Source of the DNA: Caballeronia zhejiangensis
GTDB lineage: Bacteria > Pseudomonadota > Gammaproteobacteria > Burkholderiales > Burkholderiaceae
Direction of reading: 5' to 3'
Assembly (NCBI RefSeq): GCF_000698575.1
Contig: NZ_JFHD01000019.1
Span: 62,001-126,000 of the forward strand
DNA: 64,000 bases
The first letter of the stretch is position 1, and each line of letters starts with the position of its first letter. Both the position numbers and the translations under genes were made by a program. The notes under the pieces were generated by a model. It saw nothing but the letters and a program-made list of their open reading frames with translations. It did no database searches and was not told the origin of the DNA. Positions 54,192 through 62,740 of the stretch are shown piece after piece.

Positions 54192-55202
54192 ATGATGAAT
54201 CAGATCCATGCAATGCGTGTGTTCGTGCGCGTGGCAGACACGGAGAGTTTTCGCCGCGCTGCTCAACAACTCGATGTCTCGAATGCGCTCGTGACTCGGG
54301 CAATCGCGATGCTCGAAGCGCATTTGCGAACACGTCTCATCAACCGCACTACCCGCAATCTGTCTCTCACGGAAGCGGGCACACGCTATCTCGAGGGCTG
54401 CCGCGCGTTGCTGGAGGAACTGGATCATCTGGAATCCACAGTCACGCACACCGAAGGCGAGCCGAGCGGCACTTTGCGCGTCGTTGCATCCAGCGCGCTT
54501 TCGCTGCTCACGCTGACGCCGCTCATCGACGGCTTCCGCAAGGTGTATCCGAAGGTCAACGTGCGGCTCACGCTCGCCGAGCGCCATGTCGATCTCGTCG
54601 AGGACGGCTATGACGTCGGCATCGTCACGGCGTTCATGGTGTCGAGCACCGCGCTCATCGAGCGGCCGGTCGGCACCAGCGCGCTCGTGACGGTCGCGAC
54701 GCCCGCGTTCGTCGCCGAGCATGGCACGCCCGCCACGCCGACCGATCTGCAAACGTTGCCGTCCGTCGGACTGCCGAACGAAATGCGCAGCCAGACCTGG
54801 CATTTCCGGCATCGTCACGGCGCCGCCGATCAGGTCACCCTCGCGCCGGTCTACACGGTCAACAACGCGCTGATGGTGCGTCTCGCCACGCTGAAAAGCA
54901 TGGGCTTCTCGATTCTTCCCGAAGGCATCGTGCGGGCGGACATCGAAAGCGGCACGCTCGTCCGCCTGCTCGACGGCTATTCGATCGACGACCCCGACAT
55001 GAAAGTGTCGATCGTATATCCGGGGCGGCAATATCTGCCCGCGAAGACGCGCTTTTTCATCGACTATGCGCTGGACTATCTCGGCCGGGAATTCACCGCG
55101 CAAGGCGGCACGCGTCCCGACGAAATCATCCGCCCGACCATGCCGGCGATGATGCCGATGCAGGCGTTGCGCAACGCGACCGCGACCGCGACCGCCAACT
55201 GA
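54192..55202 (+). CDS. LysR-family transcriptional regulator
   Basis: The 336-residue protein has the N-terminal winged helix: FVRVADTESFRRAAQQLDVSNALVTRAIAMLEAHL, then RLINRTTRNLSLTEAGTRYLEGCRALLEEL. A type 2 periplasmic-binding-like effector domain follows (residues about 90-300, LRVVASSALSLLTLTPLIDGFRKVYPKVNV). Start could be either of two adjacent ATG codons at 54192 and 54195. The C-terminus is Ala/Thr-rich. Divergent from the AspT pair, which it may control; this is inference from gene order. Confidence 0.92.
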   Translation: MMNQIHAMRVFVRVADTESFRRAAQQLDVSNALVTRAIAMLEAHLRTRLINRTTRNLSLTEAGTRYLEGCRALLEELDHLESTVTHTEGEPSGTLRVVASSALSLLTLTPLIDGFRKVYPKVNVRLTLAERHVDLVEDGYDVGIVTAFMVSSTALIERPVGTSALVTVATPAFVAEHGTPATPTDLQTLPSVGLPNEMRSQTWHFRHRHGAADQVTLAPVYTVNNALMVRLATLKSMGFSILPEGIVRADIESGTLVRLLDGYSIDDPDMKVSIVYPGRQYLPAKTRFFIDYALDYLGREFTAQGGTRPDEIIRPTMPAMMPMQALRNATATATAN

Positions 55203-55308
55203 AGCCATAGCAAGCACAAGGGCCAGCACGGCGTTTTACCGCCGTCTGACCCAATCTCCCGATCGCACCGCACAACTAAGCTTCGTCCAGCGCCGAATCG
55301 GGCGGCGC

Positions 55309-55815
55309 TCAACCCTCCCCGTACTCCGCATTCGACGCATCCGGCGCCGCGCACATCTCGCGCAGCAAGGACGCCTCGCGCTCGTGCACTTCAACCGGCA
55401 TCAACAAGGCGCCGGCATAGGCCATGTAGCGCGCGCGATGCTGGCCGTTGCGAAACGCCACGACACCTTCCCGATGCACGCCCAGCAACCCGAGCAGCCC
55501 GGGCGAGCGGCGCACGCTGATCGTCACGTAGGGCATTTCGGGCACGCGCGGATTGTCCGGATCGAGAAACTCGCGGATGCCGCGCACCTTGCCCGCGTGC
55601 CAGTCGTCGACGGCCTTGAGCACGTAGTCGGTGTCGTCGCGATCGGCGCACGCGAGGAGCTTCCTCACGTCGACGAGCACGACCTGATGACGCGAGCCAT
55701 GGTCGGTGAACACCCGCTTCAGCCGCACGAAGTCGTACTGCGGATGGCTCTGCAATCTGACGATCCAGACCGCTTCTGCGGCGGTCGGCGCAACCATCGT
55801 GTCCATGTTCGGCAT
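55309..55815 (-). CDS. Uncharacterised ParB/Srx-like protein (plasmid fertility-inhibition-factor type)
   Basis: A 168-residue protein if ATG 55815 is used (MPNMDTMVAPTAAEAVWIVRL); 55806 and an upstream ATG at 55866 are alternatives and none has a strong ribosome-binding site. The core reads DFVRLKRVFTDHGSRHQVVLVDVRKLL, then DPDNPRVPEMPYVTISV and GVVAFRNGQHRARYMAYAGALLMPVEVHE. The NGQHRARY element resembles the active-site region of the ParB/sulfiredoxin superfamily. I recall similar proteins in Burkholderia being named plasmid fertility inhibition factor, but no conjugation genes are near. Function unknown. Confidence 0.7.
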   Translation of the reverse strand: MPNMDTMVAPTAAEAVWIVRLQSHPQYDFVRLKRVFTDHGSRHQVVLVDVRKLLACADRDDTDYVLKAVDDWHAGKVRGIREFLDPDNPRVPEMPYVTISVRRSPGLLGLLGVHREGVVAFRNGQHRARYMAYAGALLMPVEVHEREASLLREMCAAPDASNAEYGEG

Positions 55816-55987
55816 AGGAGGAAGACTGCGGCGCGCGCGCCCCGTGCGCGCGTGTTTCGCTGACAAGCAGCCTGAACGACCGCCGCTGAACAGGCGCTCG
55901 GGCTAAACAAACTTTTACACCCTAGACGCAATTCGTGAAAGCGCCATGACGGGCACGGCATGTGCTTTTGTTGCCAGAATCGAACAC

Positions 55988-57079
55988 ATGGACATAGCCT
56001 GCGAGATCGCTTGTCATGTGACTTTCATTCACGGCACCGATCAACGACTCGTGGACACTTCTTCCGATCTCATCGTCGCGCGGCCCGAGGGTCTTTTCTG
56101 TGTGCCGGGCAACTTCCATATCGACCCGTGGCGGCCTGTCGAACGTGCCGTCATCACGCACGCGCATGCCGATCACGCGCGCTTCGGGCACACGCATTAC
56201 CTGGCGGCCGAGCCGGGCGTCGGCGTGTTGCTGTCGCGGCTGCCGGGCATCGATGTTCAAGCGCTCGCTTACGGAGAAGCAATCGTCGTGAACGGTGTGC
56301 GCGTGTCGCTGCATCCTGCCGGGCACGTGCTCGGATCGGCGCAGGTGCGCGTTGAACACAAGGGCCGCGTGTGGGTCGCGTCCGGCGATTACAAGGTCGA
56401 GCCCGATCCGACCTGCGCGCCGTTCGAGCCGGTGCGCTGCGATACGTTCATCACCGAATCGACGTTCGGGCTGCCGATCTATCGATGGGACAGCTCGCGC
56501 GATGTCTTCGACGGCATCGACTCATGGTGGCGGCATAACGCGGCGCAAGGCCGCGCGTCGGTGCTGTTCTGCTATTCGTTCGGCAAGGCGCAGCGCGTGC
56601 TCGCGGGCGTCGATGCCGCCATCGGTCCGATCTTCTGTCACGGCGCGGTCGAGCCGCTCAATCGCGCGTATCGCGAATCGGGCGTCGCGTTGCCGCCGAC
56701 GCGCCTCGTCAGCGAGATCGCCGCGAAAGACAAGGCCGCGTTCAAGGGCGCGCTGATCGTCGCGCCGCCGTCCGCGCAAGGCAGCACCTGGATGCGCCGC
56801 TTCGGCGAATACAGCGATGCCTTCGCGTCCGGCTGGATGCGTCTGCGCGGCACGCGGCGCCGCAAGGGCGTCGATCGCGGCTTCGTGCTCTCGGATCACG
56901 CGGACTGGCCCGGCCTGCAGCTCGCCATCGGTGCGAGCGGCGCCGAGCGCGTCATCGTCACGCACGGACAGATCGAGCCGATGGTGCGCTGGCTCAACGA
57001 GCAAGGCCTCGATGCGGGCGCGTTCACGACCGAATACGGCGACGACGCCATCGAAGCCGATATGGCGCAAACATCATGA
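55988..57079 (+). CDS. DNA-ligase-associated exonuclease (metallo-beta-lactamase fold)
   Basis: The 363-residue protein from ATG 55988; the first 25 residues are poorly supported, and ATG 55946 or GTG 56051 are other possible starts. It contains the metal motif THAHADHARFGHTH, GHVLGSAQVRV, ASGDYKVEPDPTCAPFE, TESTFGLPIYRW and VLSDHADWPGL with a C-terminal VTHGQIEPMVRWL. This is the pattern of the CPSF73/beta-CASP-like ligase-associated exonuclease family (TIGR04122 as I recall it). It is the first of four coupled genes with ligase, helicase and phosphoesterase. Its stop overlaps the ligase start (ATGA). Confidence 0.9.
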   Translation: MDIACEIACHVTFIHGTDQRLVDTSSDLIVARPEGLFCVPGNFHIDPWRPVERAVITHAHADHARFGHTHYLAAEPGVGVLLSRLPGIDVQALAYGEAIVVNGVRVSLHPAGHVLGSAQVRVEHKGRVWVASGDYKVEPDPTCAPFEPVRCDTFITESTFGLPIYRWDSSRDVFDGIDSWWRHNAAQGRASVLFCYSFGKAQRVLAGVDAAIGPIFCHGAVEPLNRAYRESGVALPPTRLVSEIAAKDKAAFKGALIVAPPSAQGSTWMRRFGEYSDAFASGWMRLRGTRRRKGVDRGFVLSDHADWPGLQLAIGASGAERVIVTHGQIEPMVRWLNEQGLDAGAFTTEYGDDAIEADMAQTS

Positions 57080-58731
57080 AGCGCTTCGCGACGCTCTACG
57101 CCGCGCTCGACGCGACGACATCGACGAACGAAAAGCTCGAAGCGCTGATCGCGTATTTCTCGGGCGCGCAAGCCGAAGACGCCGCGTGGGCGTCGTACTT
57201 TCTCGCAGGCGGCAAGCCGCGCCAGTCGGTGCCGACGCGCCTGCTCACCGAGTTCGCCCGCGAACGCGCGGGCTTGCCGGAGTGGCTCTTCGAAGAGTCG
57301 TATCAGGCGGTCGGCGATCTCGCTGAAACCATCGCGCACGTTTTGCCGCCGGCGTCGGGAGAATCGTCGCTCGGACTCGCGCAATGGATCGAGGAACGCA
57401 TCCTCACGCTGCGCGGCGCGGATCCGTCCGAATTGCGCGAGCGGCTTCTGAGTTACTGGGACGAACTCAACTGGAGCGAGCGTTTCCTGCTGACGAAGCT
57501 GATCGGCGGCGGCTTTCGCGTCGGCGTCGCGCGGCAGCTCGTCGTGCGCGCGCTCGCGCAGGTCGCGGGCGTCGATCATAAGCGCATCGCGCAACGCATG
57601 GTCGGCTGGACCGATTCGCGCGAGAAACCGAGCGCCGCGCGCTATCTTCGGCTGATCGCACCGGCAGCAGAAGGCGATGACGTCGACACGCCGCACGAAA
57701 GCGATATCGGCCTGCCGTATCCGTTCTTTCTCGCGCATCCGCTGCAGGCCGATCCGGCGACGCTCGGCTCGCCCGACGACTGGATCGTCGAATGGAAATG
57801 GGACGGCATACGCGCGCAGCTCGTGAAGCGCGCGGGCCGCGTATGGATCTGGTCGCGCGGCGAGGATCTCGTCACGGAGCGCTTTCCGGAGCTCGCGTCG
57901 CTCGGCGAAGCGTTGCCCGACGGCACCGTGATCGACGGCGAAATCCTCGCGTGGGAACCGGGCGCGGACGCGCCCTTGCCCTTCGCGCGACTGCAGCCGC
58001 GCATCACGCGCAAGTCGCTCACGAAGAAAGTGCTGGCCGATTCCCCCGCCGCGCTGCTTGCCTACGATCTGCTCGAGATCGATGGCCGCGATCTGCGCAT
58101 GGAGCCGCTGCACGCGCGGCGCGCGCAACTCGACGCGCTCGCGTCGTCGCTTGCGGTGAATGTCCTGCGCGTGTCGCCGGTCGTGACGGCATCCGACTGG
58201 ACTGCACTGGCGAAATTGCGCGACGAAAGCCGTGCGCGCGGCGTCGAAGGATTCATGCTGAAGGAACGCGCGTCGATGTACGGCGTCGGGCGCACGAAGG
58301 CGTCGGGAACGTGGTGGAAGTGGAAGATCGATCCGTATGCGATCGACGCCGTGCTGCTCTATGCGCAGCGCGGTCACGGCCGGCGCGCGAGCCTGTACAC
58401 GGATTTCACCTTCGCCGTCTGGGACGAAGCCGACGGCATGCGCACGCTCGTGCCCTTCGCAAAAGCGTATTCAGGACTGACCGACGAAGAAATGCGCCAG
58501 GTCGATGCGATCGTGCGCAAGACGACCATCGAGAAATTCGGGCCGGTGAGAAGCGTCACGCCGACGCTCGTCTTCGAGATCGGCTTCGAAGGCATACAGG
58601 CGAGCCCGCGTCACAAATCGGGCATCGCCGTGCGCTTTCCGCGCATGCTGCGCTGGCGCACCGATAAAAAAATCGAAGACGCCGATACGCTCGACATCCT
58701 CAAGGGCTTTCTGAACGAGGCCACGGCATGA
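57076..58731 (+). CDS. ATP-dependent DNA ligase
   Basis: A 551-residue ligase with the nucleotidyltransferase motif I EWKWDGIRAQ; Lys241 is the adenylated residue. Other motifs are the downstream VDGEILAWEPG, FMLKERASMYGVGRTKASGTWWKWKID and C-terminal OB-fold features (FGPVRSVTPTLVFEIGFEG). An N-terminal helical domain of about 200 residues precedes it. Bacteria carry the NAD-dependent LigA for replication, so this ATP-dependent enzyme is probably for repair. It overlaps both its neighbours by ATGA. Confidence 0.93.
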   Translation: MKRFATLYAALDATTSTNEKLEALIAYFSGAQAEDAAWASYFLAGGKPRQSVPTRLLTEFARERAGLPEWLFEESYQAVGDLAETIAHVLPPASGESSLGLAQWIEERILTLRGADPSELRERLLSYWDELNWSERFLLTKLIGGGFRVGVARQLVVRALAQVAGVDHKRIAQRMVGWTDSREKPSAARYLRLIAPAAEGDDVDTPHESDIGLPYPFFLAHPLQADPATLGSPDDWIVEWKWDGIRAQLVKRAGRVWIWSRGEDLVTERFPELASLGEALPDGTVIDGEILAWEPGADAPLPFARLQPRITRKSLTKKVLADSPAALLAYDLLEIDGRDLRMEPLHARRAQLDALASSLAVNVLRVSPVVTASDWTALAKLRDESRARGVEGFMLKERASMYGVGRTKASGTWWKWKIDPYAIDAVLLYAQRGHGRRASLYTDFTFAVWDEADGMRTLVPFAKAYSGLTDEEMRQVDAIVRKTTIEKFGPVRSVTPTLVFEIGFEGIQASPRHKSGIAVRFPRMLRWRTDKKIEDADTLDILKGFLNEATA

Positions 58732-61325
58732 GCGAGTCCGAATCGGCCGGCGAGCGCAGGCACCGCGCGCCGCGACCTCGACGCGTGCCGCGCACGCGTG
58801 CGGCGCAGGCAAAACTCGATGCCGCCGCCGAATCCTTCACGCCCGCGCCTTTCGCGTACGACGCGAACGAAGCTGCAAAGCCAATCGACGAACGCATCGC
58901 GCGCTGGTTCGACGAGCGCGGCTGGCAGCCGTTCGAATTTCAGCGCGAAGCGTGGCGTGAGATCGAGCGTGGCGCGAGCGGCCTGCTTCACGCGACGACG
59001 GGCGCGGGCAAAACGTGGGCCGTGTGGCTCGGGGCGCTCGCGGCTTTCGCGCGGTCATCGAAAGCCGATAAAAATCCCGCGCCGCTCACCGTCCTCTGGA
59101 TCACGCCAATGCGCGCGCTCGCCGCCGACAGCGCCCGCGCGCTGCAAAGCGCCGTCACTGCGCTGAACGTGCCGTGGACGGTCGGGCTGCGCACCGGCGA
59201 CACGTCATCGACGGAACGCGCGCGTCAGAGTCGCCGGATGCCGTCCGCGCTCGTCACGACGCCCGAAAGCCTCACGCTGATGCTCACGCGCGCCAACGCG
59301 CAAGAAGAACTGAAGCATCTGCGCATGATCGTCGTCGATGAATGGCACGAACTGCTCGGCAACAAGCGCGGCACGCAGACGCAACTGGCGATCGCGCGGC
59401 TCGCGCGCTGGCGTCCCGATCTGCAGATCTGGGGCTTGTCCGCGACGCTCGGCAATCTCGCGCTCGCGCACGATGCGTTGCTGCATCCGGTGAAGACGCC
59501 GCGCGTCGTGGTGCGTGGCGCGCAGCCGAAAACGCTCGTCGTCGATACGCTGATTCCCGAAACCATCGAGCGCTTCCCGTGGGGCGGCCATCTCGGCGTG
59601 CGGCAAGTCGGTCCCGTCGCCGACGAAATCGAGCGCGCGCAAAGCTCGCTCGTCTTCACCAACACGCGTTCCCAATCGGAAATCTGGTATCGCGCGCTGC
59701 TCGAATTGCGGCCCGACTGGGCCGGCTTGCTCGCGCTGCATCACGGATCGCTCGACAAGGCAGTGCGCGACTGGGTCGAACTAGGCTTGAAGAACGGGCA
59801 ACTGAAGGCGGTCGTGTGCACGTCGAGTCTCGATCTGGGCGTCGATTTTCTGCCGGTCGATCGCGTGTTTCAGATCGGCTCGCCCAAAGGCGTCGCGCGT
59901 CTGATGCAGCGCGCGGGACGCTCGGGGCATGCGCCGGGGCGCGTATCGCGCGTGACGATCGTGCCGACGCATGCGCTCGAACTCGTCGAAGCGGCCGCGG
60001 CGCGCTGGGCGATCGAAGAGCGGCGCATCGAAGGACGCGACATGCCGTTGAAGCCGCTCGACGTGCTCGTCCAGCATCTCGTGACGGTGGCGATCGGCGG
60101 CGGCTTCACGCCCGCCGACATGCTCGACGAAGTGAAGAGCGCGTATGCGTATCGCGATCTGACGCAGCGGGAATTCGACTGGGCGCTCGCTTTCGTCGAG
60201 CGCGGCGGCGCATCGCTCGCGGCGTATCCGGACTTTCATCGCGTAGTGAAGGACGATGACGGCGTGTATCGCGTGCCGCGCGAAGACCTCGTGCGCAGGC
60301 ATCGCAACAACGTCGGGACGATAGTTGCAAACGCAACCATCAACGTCGCCTATATGACGGGCGGGCGCATCGGCGCGATGGAGGAGTCGTTCATCTCGCG
60401 CTTGAAGCCCGGCGATGTCTTCACCTTCGGCGGACGCGCGCTCGAACTCGTGCGCGTGCGCGACATGACCGCGTATGTGAAACGCGCGACTTCATCGCGC
60501 GGGGCGATGCCGCAATGGGCGGGCAGCAAGATGCCGCTGTCGTCCGAACTGGCCGATGCCGCACTCGTGATGCTCGCGCGCGCCAACGACGGCATCTACG
60601 ACGAGCCGGAAATGCGCGCCGTCAAACCGCTGCTCGATTTGCAGGCGAAGTGGTCCGCGCTGCCGGGGCCGGGCGTGCTCGTCGTCGAACGCGTGCGCTC
60701 GCGCGAAGGTCATCACTTCTTTTGCTATCCGTTTGCGGGGCGCATGGCGCATATTGGCCTGGGATCGCTGATCGGATGGCGCGTCGCACGCGATCAGCCG
60801 AGCACGTTTTCGATTTCGATGAACGATTACGGCTTCGAACTGCTGTCGGCAAAACCGTTCGACTGGGAGACGCTCATCGCGGAAGGGCTTTTTTCCCCGG
60901 AGAATCTGGAGCACGACATTCTCGCGAGCCTCAACGCATCCGAATTGTCGGCGCGGCGTTTTCGCGAAATCGCGCGCGTGTCGGGGCTGATTTATCAGGG
61001 GCATCCGGGACAGCAGAAAAGCGCGAGGCAATTGCAGGCGTCGAGCGGATTGTTCTACGAAGTCTTTCGCAAGCACGACAGCAGCAATCTGCTGCTTGCG
61101 CAGGCCGATCAGGAAGTGATGCTGCAGGAACTCGAACTCGGCCGCATCCGCGCGGCGCTCGAACGCATGAGCGCGAGCCGCCTCGCGCTGCATGCGCCGA
61201 AGAAGCCCACGCCGTTCGCGTTTCCGCTGATCGTCGCGCGCTTGCGGGAAAAGGTGAGCACGGAGAAGCTCTCGGATCGCGTCGAGCGCATGCTCGCGGA
61301 CCTGGAGAAGGCGGCGAAGACATAA
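58728..61325 (+). CDS. DNA-ligase-associated DEXH-box helicase, Lhr-like
   Basis: An 865-residue helicase. A basic N-terminal arm precedes Walker A ATTGAGKT (residues 89-96), DEWH box at 204-207, the SAT motif GLSATLGNLALAH, and the helicase C domain with LDLGVDFLPVDRVFQIGSPKGVARLMQRAGRSGHAPG. It ends with the Lhr-core winged-helix and large C-terminal region. Together with the neighbouring ligase, exonuclease and phosphoesterase it forms a conserved DNA-end processing cassette. The stop codon is immediately followed by the phosphoesterase start codon. Confidence 0.92.
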   Translation: MSESESAGERRHRAPRPRRVPRTRAAQAKLDAAAESFTPAPFAYDANEAAKPIDERIARWFDERGWQPFEFQREAWREIERGASGLLHATTGAGKTWAVWLGALAAFARSSKADKNPAPLTVLWITPMRALAADSARALQSAVTALNVPWTVGLRTGDTSSTERARQSRRMPSALVTTPESLTLMLTRANAQEELKHLRMIVVDEWHELLGNKRGTQTQLAIARLARWRPDLQIWGLSATLGNLALAHDALLHPVKTPRVVVRGAQPKTLVVDTLIPETIERFPWGGHLGVRQVGPVADEIERAQSSLVFTNTRSQSEIWYRALLELRPDWAGLLALHHGSLDKAVRDWVELGLKNGQLKAVVCTSSLDLGVDFLPVDRVFQIGSPKGVARLMQRAGRSGHAPGRVSRVTIVPTHALELVEAAAARWAIEERRIEGRDMPLKPLDVLVQHLVTVAIGGGFTPADMLDEVKSAYAYRDLTQREFDWALAFVERGGASLAAYPDFHRVVKDDDGVYRVPREDLVRRHRNNVGTIVANATINVAYMTGGRIGAMEESFISRLKPGDVFTFGGRALELVRVRDMTAYVKRATSSRGAMPQWAGSKMPLSSELADAALVMLARANDGIYDEPEMRAVKPLLDLQAKWSALPGPGVLVVERVRSREGHHFFCYPFAGRMAHIGLGSLIGWRVARDQPSTFSISMNDYGFELLSAKPFDWETLIAEGLFSPENLEHDILASLNASELSARRFREIARVSGLIYQGHPGQQKSARQLQASSGLFYEVFRKHDSSNLLLAQADQEVMLQELELGRIRAALERMSASRLALHAPKKPTPFAFPLIVARLREKVSTEKLSDRVERMLADLEKAAKT

Positions 61326-62009
61326 ATGGAAGCTTTGACCATCGATGTGAATGGCCATGCGCTCGTCCTATCCGCCGATCGCGCGGCGTTCGATCCGCAC
61401 GCCCGAAGCCTTTTCATCGCCGATGCGCACTTCGGCAAGGACGCCGTGTTCCGCGCGCGCGGCATTCCGGTGCCCGTCGGCACGACCGGCGAGAGCCTCG
61501 CGCGGCTCGATGCGCTCGTCGCGGCGCATCGGCCGGAATCGATCGTCTTTCTCGGCGACTTGCTGCACGCGCGCGAATCCCACGCCGACGAGACGCTCGA
61601 CGCCCTCGCCGCGTGGCGCGCGAAGCATCGCGAACTCGCGCTCGTGCTCGTCGAAGGCAATCACGACAGGCACGCGGGCGCGCTGCCCGCGCTGTTCGGC
61701 GTCGATGTCGTGAAGGAACCGCACGCGCTCGGACCGTGGGCGCTTTGCCATCATCCGCAGACGGTCGATGGCGCTTACGCGCTCGCGGGACACGAGCATC
61801 CGGTGTACCGGCTCGCGACGCGCGTCGACAGCGCGCGTCTGCCGTGCTTTCGCTTCGGCCCTCGCGCGGGCGTGCTGCCGGCGTTCGGCGCGTTCACGGG
61901 CGGCTTCGAAGTCAACGGCGGCGTGCGCGGCGAAGCGCTCTACGTGATCGCGGGCGAGCGCGTGTTCCCGCTCAGTGATAGACGTTCGTCGACGATTGCA
62001 GCTTCGTGA
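61326..62009 (+). CDS. pdeM: DNA-ligase-associated metallophosphoesterase
   Basis: A 227-residue calcineurin-like phosphoesterase, ATG immediately after the helicase stop. The metal-binding motifs are FIADAHFGKDAVF, VFLGDLLHARESH, VEGNHDRHAG, LCHHPQT and LAGHEHPVYRL. It is the fourth member of the ligase cassette (PdeM family by my recollection). Its substrate is unproven; processing of blocked DNA ends is the usual inference. Its last 38 bases overlap the 3' end of the convergent gene at 61972-62415. Confidence 0.9.
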   Translation: MEALTIDVNGHALVLSADRAAFDPHARSLFIADAHFGKDAVFRARGIPVPVGTTGESLARLDALVAAHRPESIVFLGDLLHARESHADETLDALAAWRAKHRELALVLVEGNHDRHAGALPALFGVDVVKEPHALGPWALCHHPQTVDGAYALAGHEHPVYRLATRVDSARLPCFRFGPRAGVLPAFGAFTGGFEVNGGVRGEALYVIAGERVFPLSDRRSSTIAAS

Positions 62010-62415
62010 GCTTGCCGCGCTGCAAGCGGTACCAGCCGAGATTCGACTGCATCACCACCTCCTCGCCTTGCCAGAACACGCGCTTGACCGTCATGCGCTG
62101 GCCGGCGCGCTGCACGAGTGGCGGATGGCGGCGGAAATCGTAGAGGATCGGGCCCGAACCGGTCTGCACGAGCATGCGCGTGACGGTGTCGCTCGTGCCG
62201 GAAGTTTCATCGAAATGGACGACGCGCTTCGCGTCGAAGCGATCGAATACCTCTTTGTCGATGACCGCGGCCATGCCGGATTCATCGCGGAGAAAGTGCA
62301 GCGTTCCCGCCTGCGTTGCGATGGGCCCGGCGGCGTCGCTCTGGGCGAACGCAAGCGTAGCGATGAACAGCGTGCCGGCGGCTGCCGCGTGAATACAGAA
62401 TTTTGTCAGTGACAT
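61972..62415 (-). CDS. Small exported protein of unknown function
   Basis: The 147-residue protein from ATG 62415 has a signal peptide (MSLTKFCIHAAAAGTLFIATLAFAQ). The mature part contains a repeated pattern of beta-type segments such as TLHFLRDESGMAAVIDKEVFDRFDAKRVVHFDE, ILYDFRRHPPLVQRAG, and VKRVFWQGEEVVMQSNLGWYRL. The surface-entry-exclusion or lipoprotein family character is not clear and I do not recognise it. Longer in-frame starts give unlikely Arg-rich extensions. Its 3' end overlaps the phosphoesterase gene. Confidence 0.7.
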   Translation of the reverse strand: MSLTKFCIHAAAAGTLFIATLAFAQSDAAGPIATQAGTLHFLRDESGMAAVIDKEVFDRFDAKRVVHFDETSGTSDTVTRMLVQTGSGPILYDFRRHPPLVQRAGQRMTVKRVFWQGEEVVMQSNLGWYRLQRGKLTKLQSSTNVYH

Positions 62416-62740
62416 CTTTCGTTCAAAAAGTTGCTGCGTTTTACCAACACTGCGACCAACACTGCGCGGCGCCCCCGACGCGCAAGGAATGCGAGGCCGC
62501 GAGCGTGTTACCGGAAACATCTGACGCATGGCGGCGCAGCGTTTGCAAGAGTCGTGCGCCGCTGCCGCGTCAGAAAGAATATCCGTTCGGGCCGGAGCAT
62601 GGATCGGCCGATCGGAATAAGGGTTTATACCAGCGTCGAAAATGACGTTTCGGTACAATTCGAGCCTTCAACTCCGCCTCGGCGCCTGCATCGCTCAATC
62701 CGACGATGCGCCCAGACGTGACATCTCCTTCTCTTCCGCC
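62416..62740. other. Divergent spacer upstream of the MFS gene
   Basis: A 325-base region holding the two divergent promoters (leftward exported-protein gene, rightward MFS gene). I see TACAAT at 62655-62660 but no convincing -35 partner, and no stable hairpin with a T run. Nothing else is recognisable. Confidence 0.4.

Noticed and set aside
53712..54333. Two short minus-strand frames between the exchangers and lysR
   Set aside because: No ribosome-binding site, low complexity, and one overlaps the lysR start. The region behaves as regulatory DNA.
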